Shown here one piece after another: positions 8,001 to 15,138 of a stretch of DNA of 15,677 bases. Within the stretch, counting starts at the first letter, position 1, and each line of letters starts with the position of its first letter. The translations under genes were made by a program, and so were the position numbers. The notes beneath the pieces are model-generated. The model ran no database searches. It was not told the origin of the DNA and saw only the letters and a program-made list of their open reading frames with translations. Origin of the DNA: Cellvibrio sp. (GTDB lineage Bacteria; Pseudomonadota; Gammaproteobacteria; Pseudomonadales; Cellvibrionaceae); contig DQHS01000071.1 in the NCBI GenBank assembly GCA_003524365.1, positions 61,700-77,376 on the forward strand. The letters are read 5' to 3'.

Positions 8001-8861
8001 ATAAACATGGTCGGGTTGTACCGGGCGCGTTTTGGCTTGTAGCACTTGGGTAAAATAGAAATCGATAAAATCCAGCGTGAAATGATTCAGGCGAGTTTGC
8101 AGTTTTTGGTAGAGAGTGACAAACGCAATGCGCAGCGCCAGCGCCGGATCGTGATTTTTGCTGTGCATGGAATCGGGCAACAATTGCCGCGCGCTGGTTT
8201 GCACCATGTCAGCGGCTTTTAGCAGCGATGCATAGAGTGAGCGTATGTTGAGTACAATAGGTGCTGTGTTTGGTGCAGAAAATTCATCGGGCTGGCCACC
8301 CGCAGTGATCAGCGCCATAAATTGATCTGAAAATTGCTGCGTCTGTTTAACCCGGTCGGGCATAAAACCATGAACGCGATAGAGTTCTTTGGCCAGCCCC
8401 AATACTACACTTTCGATCAATCCATAAAGACTTTCGCCCGCACTGCTTTGCGGGTGCTTCAATAAATTCAACCAGCGATCTAAAAGCCGCGCTAACCCAA
8501 CAACCGATGCGGGATTATTGGGTTCGCCCAGCGCCCATTCTTCGTTGTCGATTTCCTGTTGCAAACGCAGATTAAATTGGGTTTCCAAACTATCAATATT
8601 AAGCGCGAGTATTTGCGCCATCACTACAATTTCGTCGCGGGCGAACAGCAGTTGCTCTATATCACCCGGTGAAAATTCCACCCCGGGTAATTGCACCAGA
8701 CGTGCGTATTCCTGCATTTGGGTGAGCAGTTGCTCAAACGACATTTCATCGACATTGAAATAATTTTTTTCCAGCGCCGGCAAAGCGCGACGCTGCTGAC
8801 TCATGCCGTCGCGCACATGCAATTGCAATGCAACGGCGGGCGTGGCCTGCATCCAGCTCAT
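5070..8861 (-). CDS. Large baseplate wedge protein, gp6/J family (Afp11-like)
   Basis: A 1263-residue protein, the largest in the window. The N-terminal about 300 residues are helical and include NYFNVDEMSFEQLLTQMQEY. Around residues 260-300 a VYLVFQPGAKEREIHLPKGT segment resembles the beta-domain entry typical of Afp11/gp6-type proteins. Around residues 1000-1050 comes the most recognisable baseplate J motif: GGVPAENLAQLRTRISERLR followed by NRALTPLDYEMLILEKFP. A beta-rich C-terminal region and an ISEQEIKSFIHNLDYIEHV segment near 1160-1185 follow. In this family several copies ring the central spike and link it to the sheath-bearing wedge. It lies 45 bp after the gp25 gene, an unusually wide gap here, with a hairpin over its ribosome-binding site (8866-8887). 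The chosen ATG gives MSWMQATP. Assignment to the Afp11/gp6 class is firm. Confidence 0.87.
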   Translation of the reverse strand: MSWMQATPAVALQLHVRDGMSQQRRALPALEKNYFNVDEMSFEQLLTQMQEYARLVQLPGVEFSPGDIEQLLFARDEIVVMAQILALNIDSLETQFNLRLQQEIDNEEWALGEPNNPASVVGLARLLDRWLNLLKHPQSSAGESLYGLIESVVLGLAKELYRVHGFMPDRVKQTQQFSDQFMALITAGGQPDEFSAPNTAPIVLNIRSLYASLLKAADMVQTSARQLLPDSMHSKNHDPALALRIAFVTLYQKLQTRLNHFTLDFIDFYFTQVLQAKTRPVQPDHVYLVFQPGAKEREIHLPKGTEFFAGLDNNSRDIVYATDEDTIVNDAQVQQLYSLFFPRTTFNLKQNPTPRTSVTLADGCWLNALAVQPNADKKLRDKIIAQPFFGAGRQRISSDGRASDTATSARLGFAIASNVLLLREGQRYISVDLAFEDVQREPWSKLQKILRHLPNIKDSIADDKAKFFAYFSKLFQLSLTTIDGWLDINEYKPAYSDTDNSVKPNCLRLGFYLPEGCPAITAYNSAVHGDPLTTSLPVLRFTLKENYLQYPYDILKRLVLREVRIQVDVKGCHDLLLHNNIGQLSPLAPFAPFGPLPDVGSYFIVGHEETRTKQLLDLNVDIEWSSLPTAAGGFNSWYRGYVQAKENHQFVASVSVLADGRWQPAANDSSRYQPLFDCVLKGGSPLISTHKKLSATAAIPFYKAQDQQQARRPFSYSPLTRAGLFKFTLQGPLGAFGHREYPNLLADVLTHNARIKHPRFARPIPNAPYTPEISALRLNYSAVSTLTLADTGRDEDPFYTDQFFHLHPLGWEVISPLRHPRLYLLPQYPDNGALYLAVAASDIRQLSLFFHLQNNSLPLDEELLTQAQDGYKQGDNKQRPLTPAALVSWSYLSDNQWRPLGPRYILGDSTEGFMTSGIVTLTMPEKITTANTIMPGDLYWLKISANKALTHFSDLYSVYAQAVKASWVSGMHPASEQPMQLPPDTIKRTRQTIAGIAGVSQITRSCGGVPAENLAQLRTRISERLRHKNRALTPLDYEMLILEKFPHIYKVKCFANLRSDHRNPICPGHLLIIPIPYHPTNSAQDYKPCFDGHLMLAIKEFIQPLTPERVQVAVENPVYEEIQVRCAVQLKKGLHTGRHHNLLNQALCDYLSPWHAQGNAVHFGWSISEQEIKSFIHNLDYIEHVTDFSLLRIAPQGDGFFILDDTASSDTHHLQTLHPTYAWSTAVPLQHHYIQALDQPLQIRAQRTGVDELEVGSTFIIPE

Positions 8862-8865
8862 GGGG

Positions 8866-8887
8866 ATACCTGCCAGGGTGCAGGTAT
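8866..8887 (-). promoter_or_regulatory. Hairpin covering the ribosome-binding site of the large baseplate gene
   Basis: Perfect 8-bp inverted arms (atacctgc at 8866-8873 and gcaggtat at 8880-8887 on the plus strand) flank a 6-nt loop. In the mRNA the 3' arm holds GCAGGUAU, whose AGG is the only Shine-Dalgarno-like sequence before the ATG at 8861, 7 nt away. If the hairpin forms, it would hide the site. There is no U-run after it, so it is not a rho-independent terminator. A role in lowering translation of this low-copy baseplate protein is inference. Confidence 0.45.
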
Positions 8888-8906
8888 GTATAAATAAATA
8901 AAATAC

Positions 8907-9314
8907 TTAGCCTGCAAGATTACTGCCTTCATTAAAATAAAAAGGATACACCAGGTTGTAGCGGTTATTCGTCGCCCTGACCCGGTAATACACATGGATT
9001 TGTACCTTGCCCTCGCGGTAGTCGTCATCGCTCATATCAATGCGTTCGACAATAACGCGCGGCTCAAAAAATAAAATCGCTTTTTCAACTGTATCGCGCA
9101 TGACCGCAAAACTGCTTTCATTAAGTGTGTCAAACACATGGGCTTTCAAACCGCAGCCATAGAGCGGTTGCATGACGCGTTCGCCAGGTGTGGTCGATAG
9201 CAAAATCAACAGGCTTTCGTGAATGTCTTGTTCCGCTGCGACTGTCACTAACCCCTTGCTGGTGAACTGCGGGGGAAAACTCCAGCCGGTGCCAAGAAAC
9301 GATTTATTACTCAT
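8907..9314 (-). CDS. gp25-like baseplate wedge protein (Afp9-like)
   Basis: A 135-residue protein of the size expected for T4 gp25/TssE relatives. It shows the family landmarks in order: a short N-terminal FLGTGWSFPP segment, helix with HESLLILLSTTPGERVMQP leading to LYGCGL, a helix, then the FEPRV turn (the EPR motif) near residue 90, and strands VQIHVYYRVR and NLVYPFYF at the end. In contractile systems this protein sits in the inner baseplate and contacts the first sheath ring, helping to nucleate sheath assembly. The start is 8 bp after the PAAR stop, and the PAAR gene's last codons (GGTGGA) provide the nearest purine-rich sequence. The assignment is firm. Confidence 0.92.
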   Translation of the reverse strand: MSNKSFLGTGWSFPPQFTSKGLVTVAAEQDIHESLLILLSTTPGERVMQPLYGCGLKAHVFDTLNESSFAVMRDTVEKAILFFEPRVIVERIDMSDDDYREGKVQIHVYYRVRATNNRYNLVYPFYFNEGSNLAG

Positions 9315-9322
9315 AATTTTAT

Positions 9323-9613
9323 TTATCCACCAATCATGACGGTGGGTAAACCCAATACGATATTGCCACCGTGTGCCGTGGTGTCACCCATGCGCGCGGC
9401 TGGTTTGCCGCCGATCATCACTGTGGCCGAACCCTTGACGATGGAATCGGGCGGGCCGACACAGACACACATATCCCCGACTACGGCCGCAGGTAATTTT
9501 CCAATTAATACCGTGGGCACACAGGGGCCGCTAATCGGCCCACCTACATGCGGGACCGGGCCGGTAAACATAGGGCAGGCGTGCATATCGGTAATTCGTG
9601 CTGCAGGTGGCAT
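9323..9613 (-). CDS. PAAR-domain spike tip (Afp10-like)
   Basis: A 96-residue protein that is essentially one PAAR fold. It has the DMHACP opening (residues 9-14), PHVGGP, and repeated PTVLIGKLPAAVVGD, ATVMIGGKPAARMGD and PTVMIGG strands. Candidate zinc ligands near the tip are His11, His22, Cys49 or Cys51, and His81. There is no C-terminal extension, so it carries no fused effector domain. It follows the VgrG-like spike by 63 bp and has a good ribosome-binding site (AAGGAAAT). In known systems the trimeric spike ends in a blunt tip capped by a single PAAR cone. The order PAAR then gp25 is the reverse of afp9-afp10. Confidence 0.95.
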   Translation of the reverse strand: MPPAARITDMHACPMFTGPVPHVGGPISGPCVPTVLIGKLPAAVVGDMCVCVGPPDSIVKGSATVMIGGKPAARMGDTTAHGGNIVLGLPTVMIGG

Positions 9614-9676
9614 TTTTTAATTTCCTTTTTATTCGCTAAAACTATTCGTTCGTTAATGTGTTGGTTCGTTAAATAA

Positions 9677-11467
9677 CTAGTTAATCATCACCATCGCACC
9701 TTTGATGGTGGTAGTACCCGATGCGGAAACTTCGGCCGTTGCATTGCCTTTTGCAGTAAAACCGATATTGGCGGTGCTGGTGATATTTAATCCGGTTTGT
9801 TTGATATCCATTTGTGCGGTGGCTTCAATATTGCCCGTGGCATTCAGTACAATTTTTCCTTGCGCTTTGAGTGTAATATCCTTGGGGCTATCGAGTGTGA
9901 TACCAGCGGAATCGAGTGTGACTTTGTTACTGTTCTGGTCTTGCAACAAAATCGATTTTCCATCATCGCTGATCACAATTTTGTTTGCGCCCGGCGTAAT
10001 GATAGTGATGATTTTTTTCTCTTCATCAAATTCCATTTTCATTTTGGTGCGCGTGACTATGGCCTTGGTATTGTTTTCCGCAGCGAGTGCATAAGGCGGT
10101 GGATTTTTACTGCTATAAAGGCTGCCGAGAATAACCGGGTGCGATGGATCATCACTGAAAAACCCGAGTACCACTTCATCGCCGATTTCGGGAATAAAAA
10201 ACGCACCAAAACTGTTGGAGCTGTAAAAATTGGCGAGCCGCGCCCAAAAGGCATCGGTAGCGGCGCTCATTTCCGGAATCGATACTTGCACGCGGTGCTG
10301 ACTTTCGGGATCGGCATCCAGTTTTTTTACGACACCAATGTGCAGACCACTAATGCCAGGCGTCAGACCTGCAGCACTCGGAGCCATGGTTTCTGCAGTT
10401 TCGGTAAACCAGTTGGGCGACATGCCAAATTCCACCCGTGTCGTCCAGTTGCCGTCGACCACAGAATGATTAACGCTGCTGACAAAAATGTTGCCATTAA
10501 AACGCGTGCCGACACCGGCGAGTTCAATCAGGGTACCGGGTTTGGCCAAGGCACTGCCTTGAAAACTGACATGACCGCGAATGCGCGCGAGGCCGGATTT
10601 TACTTGTTGCGCTTTAGCCCAATTGGTGAGGAAACCGGATTCCAGCGGCACACTGCTTTGCAAACGGAAATCACTCAAACCAATGACGCTGGCGAGTGTG
10701 GCGGAATCTATATCACCTTGGGTATTTAAACTGGCACTGGCGGCGGTGCCTTGCTGCAGCGCATGATTGGCAAGATCCCAGCCATTGCTGGTAACAGTTT
10801 GGAATTGGTGACGTGCATCCAGGTCGGCACTGAAATCGATGATGTCGATGCCGTAGGTTAGCGAGAGCACGGCGCTGCCGCTAACCTCGGGTGCTTTTAC
10901 AGTGACAGTGCCAGCGTCGAGTGTTACCAGCATGCCGTTGGCTTCGGCACGCGCAAGCATAAAATCCCAATCGCTGCAGTAAAATTGCACCAGCTCTTTA
11001 TGTTGTACTGTGGTTGCGGTGACACTGGCGGTGAGGCCGGAATAGTTGCCAATTAATTGCGACATAATATCGCTGTCTTTTTTGTCGATGTAGTTTGCGT
11101 TTTTACGCCCTACCGTCATCGCCAGCGCTTTGTCTTTGCATTCAATAATCAAACGCGCGGCATTATTACCACTGATTTTAATCGAGTGTTTGATGATGAC
11201 GCCGCTGAAGACGTCGGTCAGTGTCTGGTCATAACCCAACTGAATTTTTATTTCCGTGCCGGGTTTAAAGGTGGCACTGGCACTCAGCGGAAAATCGGCA
11301 TTGGGCATATCGCCATCATTGATCACCAGTGTGGCGGTTGAAATCCGGTTGATGTAGTGTTGAATTTCTATCGACACTACTTCAACAGTGGTTGCAATAG
11401 CGTTGCCGCTGCAGAGCACACTAAAGCTGACTACACCATCGCTGCTTTTAAGAGGAGAATCGGCCAT
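9677..11467 (-). CDS. VgrG-like spike/hub protein (gp27-gp5 fusion type, Afp8-like)
   Basis: A 596-residue protein. Residues 1 to about 350 resemble the gp27-like hub barrels of VgrG: EIQHYINRISTATLVINDGD near the start, LGYDQTLTDVFSGVI, and the FYCSDWDFMLARAEANGML block near residue 170. A linker leads to the gp5-type OB-fold at about 375-455, with GVVKKLDADPESQHRVQVSI, FWARL, FIPEIGDEVVLGFF and PVILGSLYS. The C-terminal 120 residues are short beta repeats (DITLKAQGKIVLNATGNIEA and similar) as in the trimeric spike needle. It ends with MVMIN, with no fused enzyme domain and no lysozyme domain between hub and needle. It starts 3 bp after the LysM gene. It forms the central spike on which the tube assembles and on which the PAAR tip sits. 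Confidence 0.93.
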   Translation of the reverse strand: MADSPLKSSDGVVSFSVLCSGNAIATTVEVVSIEIQHYINRISTATLVINDGDMPNADFPLSASATFKPGTEIKIQLGYDQTLTDVFSGVIIKHSIKISGNNAARLIIECKDKALAMTVGRKNANYIDKKDSDIMSQLIGNYSGLTASVTATTVQHKELVQFYCSDWDFMLARAEANGMLVTLDAGTVTVKAPEVSGSAVLSLTYGIDIIDFSADLDARHQFQTVTSNGWDLANHALQQGTAASASLNTQGDIDSATLASVIGLSDFRLQSSVPLESGFLTNWAKAQQVKSGLARIRGHVSFQGSALAKPGTLIELAGVGTRFNGNIFVSSVNHSVVDGNWTTRVEFGMSPNWFTETAETMAPSAAGLTPGISGLHIGVVKKLDADPESQHRVQVSIPEMSAATDAFWARLANFYSSNSFGAFFIPEIGDEVVLGFFSDDPSHPVILGSLYSSKNPPPYALAAENNTKAIVTRTKMKMEFDEEKKIITIITPGANKIVISDDGKSILLQDQNSNKVTLDSAGITLDSPKDITLKAQGKIVLNATGNIEATAQMDIKQTGLNITSTANIGFTAKGNATAEVSASGTTTIKGAMVMIN

Positions 11468-11470
11468 GAA

Positions 11471-12148
11471 TTACACCAGCGGAGGAAAACGCAACAGCTG
11501 GCCGGGTTGCAGCTGGCGAAAGTTATTGAGCTGGTTGAGCCGTGCAACCGCGAGATAATAAGAACTGTCTTTGTAAATTTGGTAGCACAGCATCGGCAAG
11601 GTATCGCCTGCTTTAACCTCTACCAAATGGGTCAGGTCTGGCGATTCCAGGCTCGCTTCGCGGAAAACTTCTTCGGTACTTTTGTACGCGGTAAACGTTA
11701 AATCCATTTTGGCGCGCAAGGGTTCGCCACTGGGTTTGAACAGCGTGTAATTGACTTTCAAAGCTTCCATGCGCGCTTTGAACAGTAATGGTCCCCAGGA
11801 AACTTCCACCACCGGTGGTTCATGTTCGGAGCCGTTGTAGTCGTAGGCCACTTTGCGCAAGAGTGCGATTTGTGTGCGCACGCTGCCAGCCGTACCTTCC
11901 ACTACGCCGGTGCCATCTAACACCAATTCTTTAAATTCAATTTTGTCGGGTTTGGACTTGCTGTATTTTTTTTCGCTGCCGGGCCCGAGCGCCTGATTTT
12001 CTGCATAAGTAATCGATGAGCTATGTGTGTAGCCAGCCGGGTTGATCAGCGCTTCAAAGGCTGGGTCGCCATTGACGGTGGCGATACCATCGTTGACATC
12101 GCAGGGCGAAATTTTTAATTTTATTTTGGTGCCATTGGCAATGCTCAT
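11471..12148 (-). CDS. LysM-containing tube/hub connector (Afp7-like)
   Basis: A 225-residue protein. Residues 1-165 form a beta-rich domain typical of CIS and phage LysM baseplate proteins (FEALINPAGYTHSSSITYAE, EFKELVLDGTGVV, VEVSWGPLLFKARMEAL, and KMDLTFTAYKSTEE). Residues 175-223 are a LysM module: VKAGDTLPMLCYQIY, followed by ARLNQLNNF and LQPGQLLRFPP. In the T4/Afp scheme this protein (gp53-like) belongs to the inner baseplate and bridges hub and first wedge ring; its LysM need not bind peptidoglycan. It begins 3 bp after the DUF5908 stop and ends 3 bp before the spike gene, so the three are probably translationally linked. Confidence 0.9.
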   Translation of the reverse strand: MSIANGTKIKLKISPCDVNDGIATVNGDPAFEALINPAGYTHSSSITYAENQALGPGSEKKYSKSKPDKIEFKELVLDGTGVVEGTAGSVRTQIALLRKVAYDYNGSEHEPPVVEVSWGPLLFKARMEALKVNYTLFKPSGEPLRAKMDLTFTAYKSTEEVFREASLESPDLTHLVEVKAGDTLPMLCYQIYKDSSYYLAVARLNQLNNFRQLQPGQLLRFPPLV

Positions 12149-12151
12149 GAT

Positions 12152-12319
12152 TTAACGCAACCCTTTATCGCTGAGCATTTCCAAAACTAAACGCCGGCAT
12201 TCATTGATCACATCCTGTTTGATACTTGCACTCATAGCGTCGCGCTCTTCGGCGCTATCCTCATGCTCATCATCCACGACATTGGATTTAATCAGCAGTT
12301 GTTTAATTTCTATGGCCAT
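12152..12319 (-). CDS. DUF5908/Afp6-like small protein
   Basis: A 55-codon gene read from the complement of 12317-12319 (ATG) to TAA at 12152-12154. The product starts MAIEIKQLLIKSNVV, the hydrophobic strand pattern M-[PA]-[IV]-E-I-K-x-L-x-I-K of DUF5908. It continues with an acidic linker (DDEHEDSAEE) and an amphipathic helix that includes DVINECRRLVLEML before a basic end (DKGLR). Size, sequence pattern and location between the second tube gene and the LysM gene match Afp6-like proteins of eCIS loci, whose role is not well defined. No other in-frame ATG lies upstream before a stop codon, and no clear Shine-Dalgarno precedes this one. The stop is 3 bp before the LysM gene. Confidence 0.82.
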   Translation of the reverse strand: MAIEIKQLLIKSNVVDDEHEDSAEERDAMSASIKQDVINECRRLVLEMLSDKGLR

Positions 12320-12382
12320 GATGGGTTTATCGCAGAGTGATTGTTAAGCAAAGAAATTTTAACGTCGGTCGTTCAATAAAAA

Positions 12383-12859
12383 TTACATCACCCGATTGGA
12401 ATAGGTGTAACTGAATACAATTTTTTCGATTGCCACTTCATTTTTAGTTGAATTAAAACCTTCCACTTCCCATTTGATAGGAAATGCATTGGCAAAAGTC
12501 CAGCCACGAATAGGTTCGGCATTTTCATTGAGCAAATACACGCTGATGGTGCGCGGTACTATGGCGGCAATAAAATCACCTTCCATTACCTCCTGACACC
12601 AAGTCACTAATGGCGATGATGCCGGCGCTATGCCGCGTTTCAATTCCAGATTGCCCTGCTTGATGGCGGTGGGCAATTTGTGCACAAAACGGTTCTCACC
12701 GCCCTCGGATACATCCTCGGTAGACATTTCACTGGAAATGCCCGAGACATCCTGAAACGAGGAGTCAACACCCTCGCTTCCGGAACCAAAAACTACTTTG
12801 AAATAAAACGCAGAAGGCGGGTATAAACCGCCTTCTGTGTTATTTGCCGAAGCTGACAT
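12383..12859 (-). CDS. Tube protein 2, gp19/Hcp-like (Afp5-like)
   Basis: A 158-residue member of the phage tail tube family. It opens with PPSAFYFKVVFGS, then the FQDVSGISSEM strand, the loop EGGENRFVHKLP, the GNLELKRG strand and W helix, and the C-terminal WTFANAFPIKWEVEGFN block with NEVAIEKIVFSY. Tandem position after the first tube gene, and the match to its layout, suggest it forms the terminal ring of the tube that joins the spike, as Afp5 does, rather than the bulk of the tube. This role is by analogy. The gap to the first tube gene is 22 bp. Confidence 0.9.
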   Translation of the reverse strand: MSASANNTEGGLYPPSAFYFKVVFGSGSEGVDSSFQDVSGISSEMSTEDVSEGGENRFVHKLPTAIKQGNLELKRGIAPASSPLVTWCQEVMEGDFIAAIVPRTISVYLLNENAEPIRGWTFANAFPIKWEVEGFNSTKNEVAIEKIVFSYTYSNRVM

Positions 12860-12881
12860 CTGCTAGTGCCCGCCCAAACCA

Positions 12882-13340
12882 TTAGCCATTTGCAATGGTC
12901 AAGCCTTCGTGGACAATTTCAATGCTTTCGATGGCAACTTCATTTCCTTCGGATTTTAAATCAGTAGAAGAAATTTTAGTCGGCCAGGCATTGGTGAGTG
13001 TCCACACCATGGTGGGTGCACTGCTTTCATCGAGCAAGCTGATGGTGACGGGAACACGTTTGATTGTGTTGAGTTTGATTTGGTTGAGCCAATCCCAGAA
13101 CTTGTTATCGCCCTTGAACACGCCTTTTTTCATGGTCACGTTGCCGAACTTTTTCATGCCCGGCATTTTGATCACAGAAAATTGCTTGCTGTCGCCTGAG
13201 CGATATTTAATTTCTTCCGATTGGATATCCAGCCCGCTCACTTCCTGGAAGGACATAACATTGGAATCCCATTTCACTTCAAAGTGAAACTTGGGCAGTG
13301 GCCAAATATTGGCTGATTGTGTTGAGCCGTCTTCTGCCAT
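12882..13340 (-). CDS. Main inner tube protein, gp19/Hcp-like (Afp1-like)
   Basis: A 152-residue tube protein. Landmarks: PKFHFEVKWDSNVMSFQEVS, GLDIQSEEIKYRSGDSKQFS, KFGNVTMKKGVFKGDNKFWD, VTISLLDE, and the C-terminal WTLTNAWPTKI with GNEVAIESIEIVHEGL. These are the hallmarks of the Hcp-like barrel that stacks as hexamers to form the tube lumen and which usually lacks a signal peptide, as here. A strong ribosome-binding site (AAGGTAGAGA) lies a few bases before the ATG, in keeping with the high copy number. It is separated from the sheath gene by a 134-bp gap. Confidence 0.93.
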   Translation of the reverse strand: MAEDGSTQSANIWPLPKFHFEVKWDSNVMSFQEVSGLDIQSEEIKYRSGDSKQFSVIKMPGMKKFGNVTMKKGVFKGDNKFWDWLNQIKLNTIKRVPVTISLLDESSAPTMVWTLTNAWPTKISSTDLKSEGNEVAIESIEIVHEGLTIANG

Positions 13341-13474
13341 AGTAATCTCTACCTTAATTTATCTATGGATTAAAAAATGTTGCGAAGTCTTTGCAGTGAA
13401 AATTGTTTATATATCATCTGCAATAGAGCGCGCGTCGACTGTTCCTATGGATGCAATTATTTTCGATAAAAAAC
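13341..13474 (-). other. 134-bp gap between sheath and tube genes
   Basis: The widest space between core structural genes. It is AT-rich, contains a weak 6-bp inverted repeat (ttgcag 13391-13396, ctgcaa 13418-13423, 21-nt AT-rich loop) and ends in the tube ribosome-binding site. No convincing -35/-10 pair and no terminator are visible. It could hold an mRNA processing site or a weak internal promoter that raises tube expression; neither is shown by the sequence. Confidence 0.3.
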
Positions 13475-15121
13475 TTAGGACTTTTGCATCTGCTGTTGGA
13501 AAGTAATCTCGATGAATTCGGCCGGACGGCTTAGGGCCACCAACACAGTTACACGCAAAATGCCTTCGAGAATATCTTCAGCAGTCATGGTTTCACCCAG
13601 ACCAACATGCACGCTGAACGCATCTTCCGGGCTGGAGCCCGCAAGGCCGCCGCGCTTCCACACACCGGTGAGGAAATTGCCGATCATGCTCTTGATCGTC
13701 ACCCAGGTATTGGCTACGTTGGGTTCAAACACATAAGCTTTGCTGGCGAGTTTGATCGACTCTTCCAACATGATCATGGTGCGGCGCACATTCACGTAGC
13801 GCCAATCGAGGCTGTTGCCGTCGAGGGTGCGCGCGCCCCACACCAAAGTACCTTCACCAATAAAGGTGCGGATAGCATTCACTGATTTACCGGCGGTGTT
13901 GACGTTGAGGTCTTCTTGCTCTTCGTGATTGATATTCACGGTGGGCGAGGAAACTGCACTTAAGCTGACATTTGCTGGTGCTTTCCATACACCGCGGGTG
14001 TTATCCACCATGGTGTAAATACCGGCCATAGCCGCACTCGGTGGCAAAAGATTCAACTTGTGTTGAATACCTGCGAGAATTTTATTGTACAGCGGGCAAA
14101 CAGCGCTCAGGGTTTTGTGCAGCTCGTTGTTTTCGGCGCTGCTGCTAGTGGGTGTAGCAGGCAACTTTTTGATTTCGGCAACAATGCTTTCCTGCTTTTT
14201 GAGCGAGGGAATTGTTTCACGCACTTCTTGTGTTAACAGGCTCACCAGATCGGCCAGACTGTCATCGTGAATGTTGCGGAATGACAATTCAGTCACCGGC
14301 ACAATCGAGCTGTTCAACCAGGGATAATACACAGCGCTAAAGGCGGGGAAATTGGTCGCCATTTTATCGCGGAAATTATCGATACAGCTATTGTCGCGGT
14401 TGTCCATAAAGCCGCCGTACACATCGAGGATGGCAAAACGGTTTTTCATTTCGTAACCGCAGTGCGCCACCATGGATTGCTGCAATTTGTAGCAATCCGC
14501 TTGCTCAAGTGACACTGCATCAGGAATAACCAACATGGTTGGTTCTTGTTCTTTTTTCAGTAGTTGGATAGCGGTAGATAATTCGCCTTCTTCGATACCC
14601 TTGCTGTAATTCCCTACCGATACTACATAGCAGGCACCGCCACCGTTTTGGAAAAACAGGGTCATGCTGCGGTACAGCAAATAATAAGCGCCTTCGAGAG
14701 AGAGAAAAAACTTGTCGTCTTTTCCGAGCGAAAAATCCTCCTCGGTGCTGCTAAAGGCATCGTCATTTTTATCAACACCGGCGATAGCCGCTACCGCTTG
14801 ACGGGCATTGTTGATTTCAGTGGCGATTGTCTTTTCATCGTCCGATGCACCTGCTGCTGCGGAAAATACAGCGGGCGTTGGTGCGGCACTACCTTTGCGC
14901 GCAATTTTAAAATTGGCGGGCGGTGGACCTCCGAAGTAGCTGATAAATTCAGCCATGGATGAAATGCGCCAGGGTTTGTTGAGCAGGCTTTTGCCTTTGT
15001 TATCAGCAAATTCTGTGTAGCCCACAAACGCCGGGACGGCGGTAGCTACTTCAACAACGGAGTTGGGAAAAGCGTCTTTTTCAACAATATAGACGCCGGG
15101 AGTTTTATACGCGCCAGCCAT
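13475..15121 (-). CDS. Contractile tail sheath protein (single sheath, Afp2-4-like)
   Basis: A 548-residue sheath protein. It opens with AYKTPGVYIVEKDAFPNSVV, the TPGVYIxE start of phage and eCIS sheaths, and continues with VPAFVGYTE and WRISSMAEFISYFGG. Residues about 80-135 form an Ala/Asp/Glu-rich insertion before NGGGACYVVSVG (159-170). Another Lys/Glu/Ser-rich helical insertion lies near 310-345. The C-terminal half has LPPSAAMAGIY, GVWKAPANVSL, LDWRYVNVRRTMIMLEESI, EPNVANTWVTIKSMIGNFL and RPAEFIEITF, the conserved core that forms the inner sheath layer bound to the tube. Only one sheath gene is present, unlike Afp/PVC with three paralogues. Ribosome-binding site AAAGGAA is well placed upstream. 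It lies 17 bp after the partial right-edge gene. Confidence 0.95.
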   Translation of the reverse strand: MAGAYKTPGVYIVEKDAFPNSVVEVATAVPAFVGYTEFADNKGKSLLNKPWRISSMAEFISYFGGPPPANFKIARKGSAAPTPAVFSAAAGASDDEKTIATEINNARQAVAAIAGVDKNDDAFSSTEEDFSLGKDDKFFLSLEGAYYLLYRSMTLFFQNGGGACYVVSVGNYSKGIEEGELSTAIQLLKKEQEPTMLVIPDAVSLEQADCYKLQQSMVAHCGYEMKNRFAILDVYGGFMDNRDNSCIDNFRDKMATNFPAFSAVYYPWLNSSIVPVTELSFRNIHDDSLADLVSLLTQEVRETIPSLKKQESIVAEIKKLPATPTSSSAENNELHKTLSAVCPLYNKILAGIQHKLNLLPPSAAMAGIYTMVDNTRGVWKAPANVSLSAVSSPTVNINHEEQEDLNVNTAGKSVNAIRTFIGEGTLVWGARTLDGNSLDWRYVNVRRTMIMLEESIKLASKAYVFEPNVANTWVTIKSMIGNFLTGVWKRGGLAGSSPEDAFSVHVGLGETMTAEDILEGILRVTVLVALSRPAEFIEITFQQQMQKS

Positions 15122-15138
15122 ATTCGTTCCTTTAAGTG

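Noticed and set aside
9648..9672. Nine-base direct repeat gttcgttaa (9648-9656 and 9664-9672) between the spike and PAAR genes
   Set aside because: Too short and AT-rich to separate from chance, and not linked to a known operator or insertion boundary.
9797..10729. A 310-codon plus-strand open frame
   Set aside because: It lies wholly antisense to the well-supported VgrG-like spike gene, has no ribosome-binding site of note, and its translation shows no recognisable domain.
13341..13474. Internal promoter between sheath and tube genes
   Set aside because: TCGACG and nearby TATA-like sequences can be paired only with poor matches or spacing, so no promoter call is justified.
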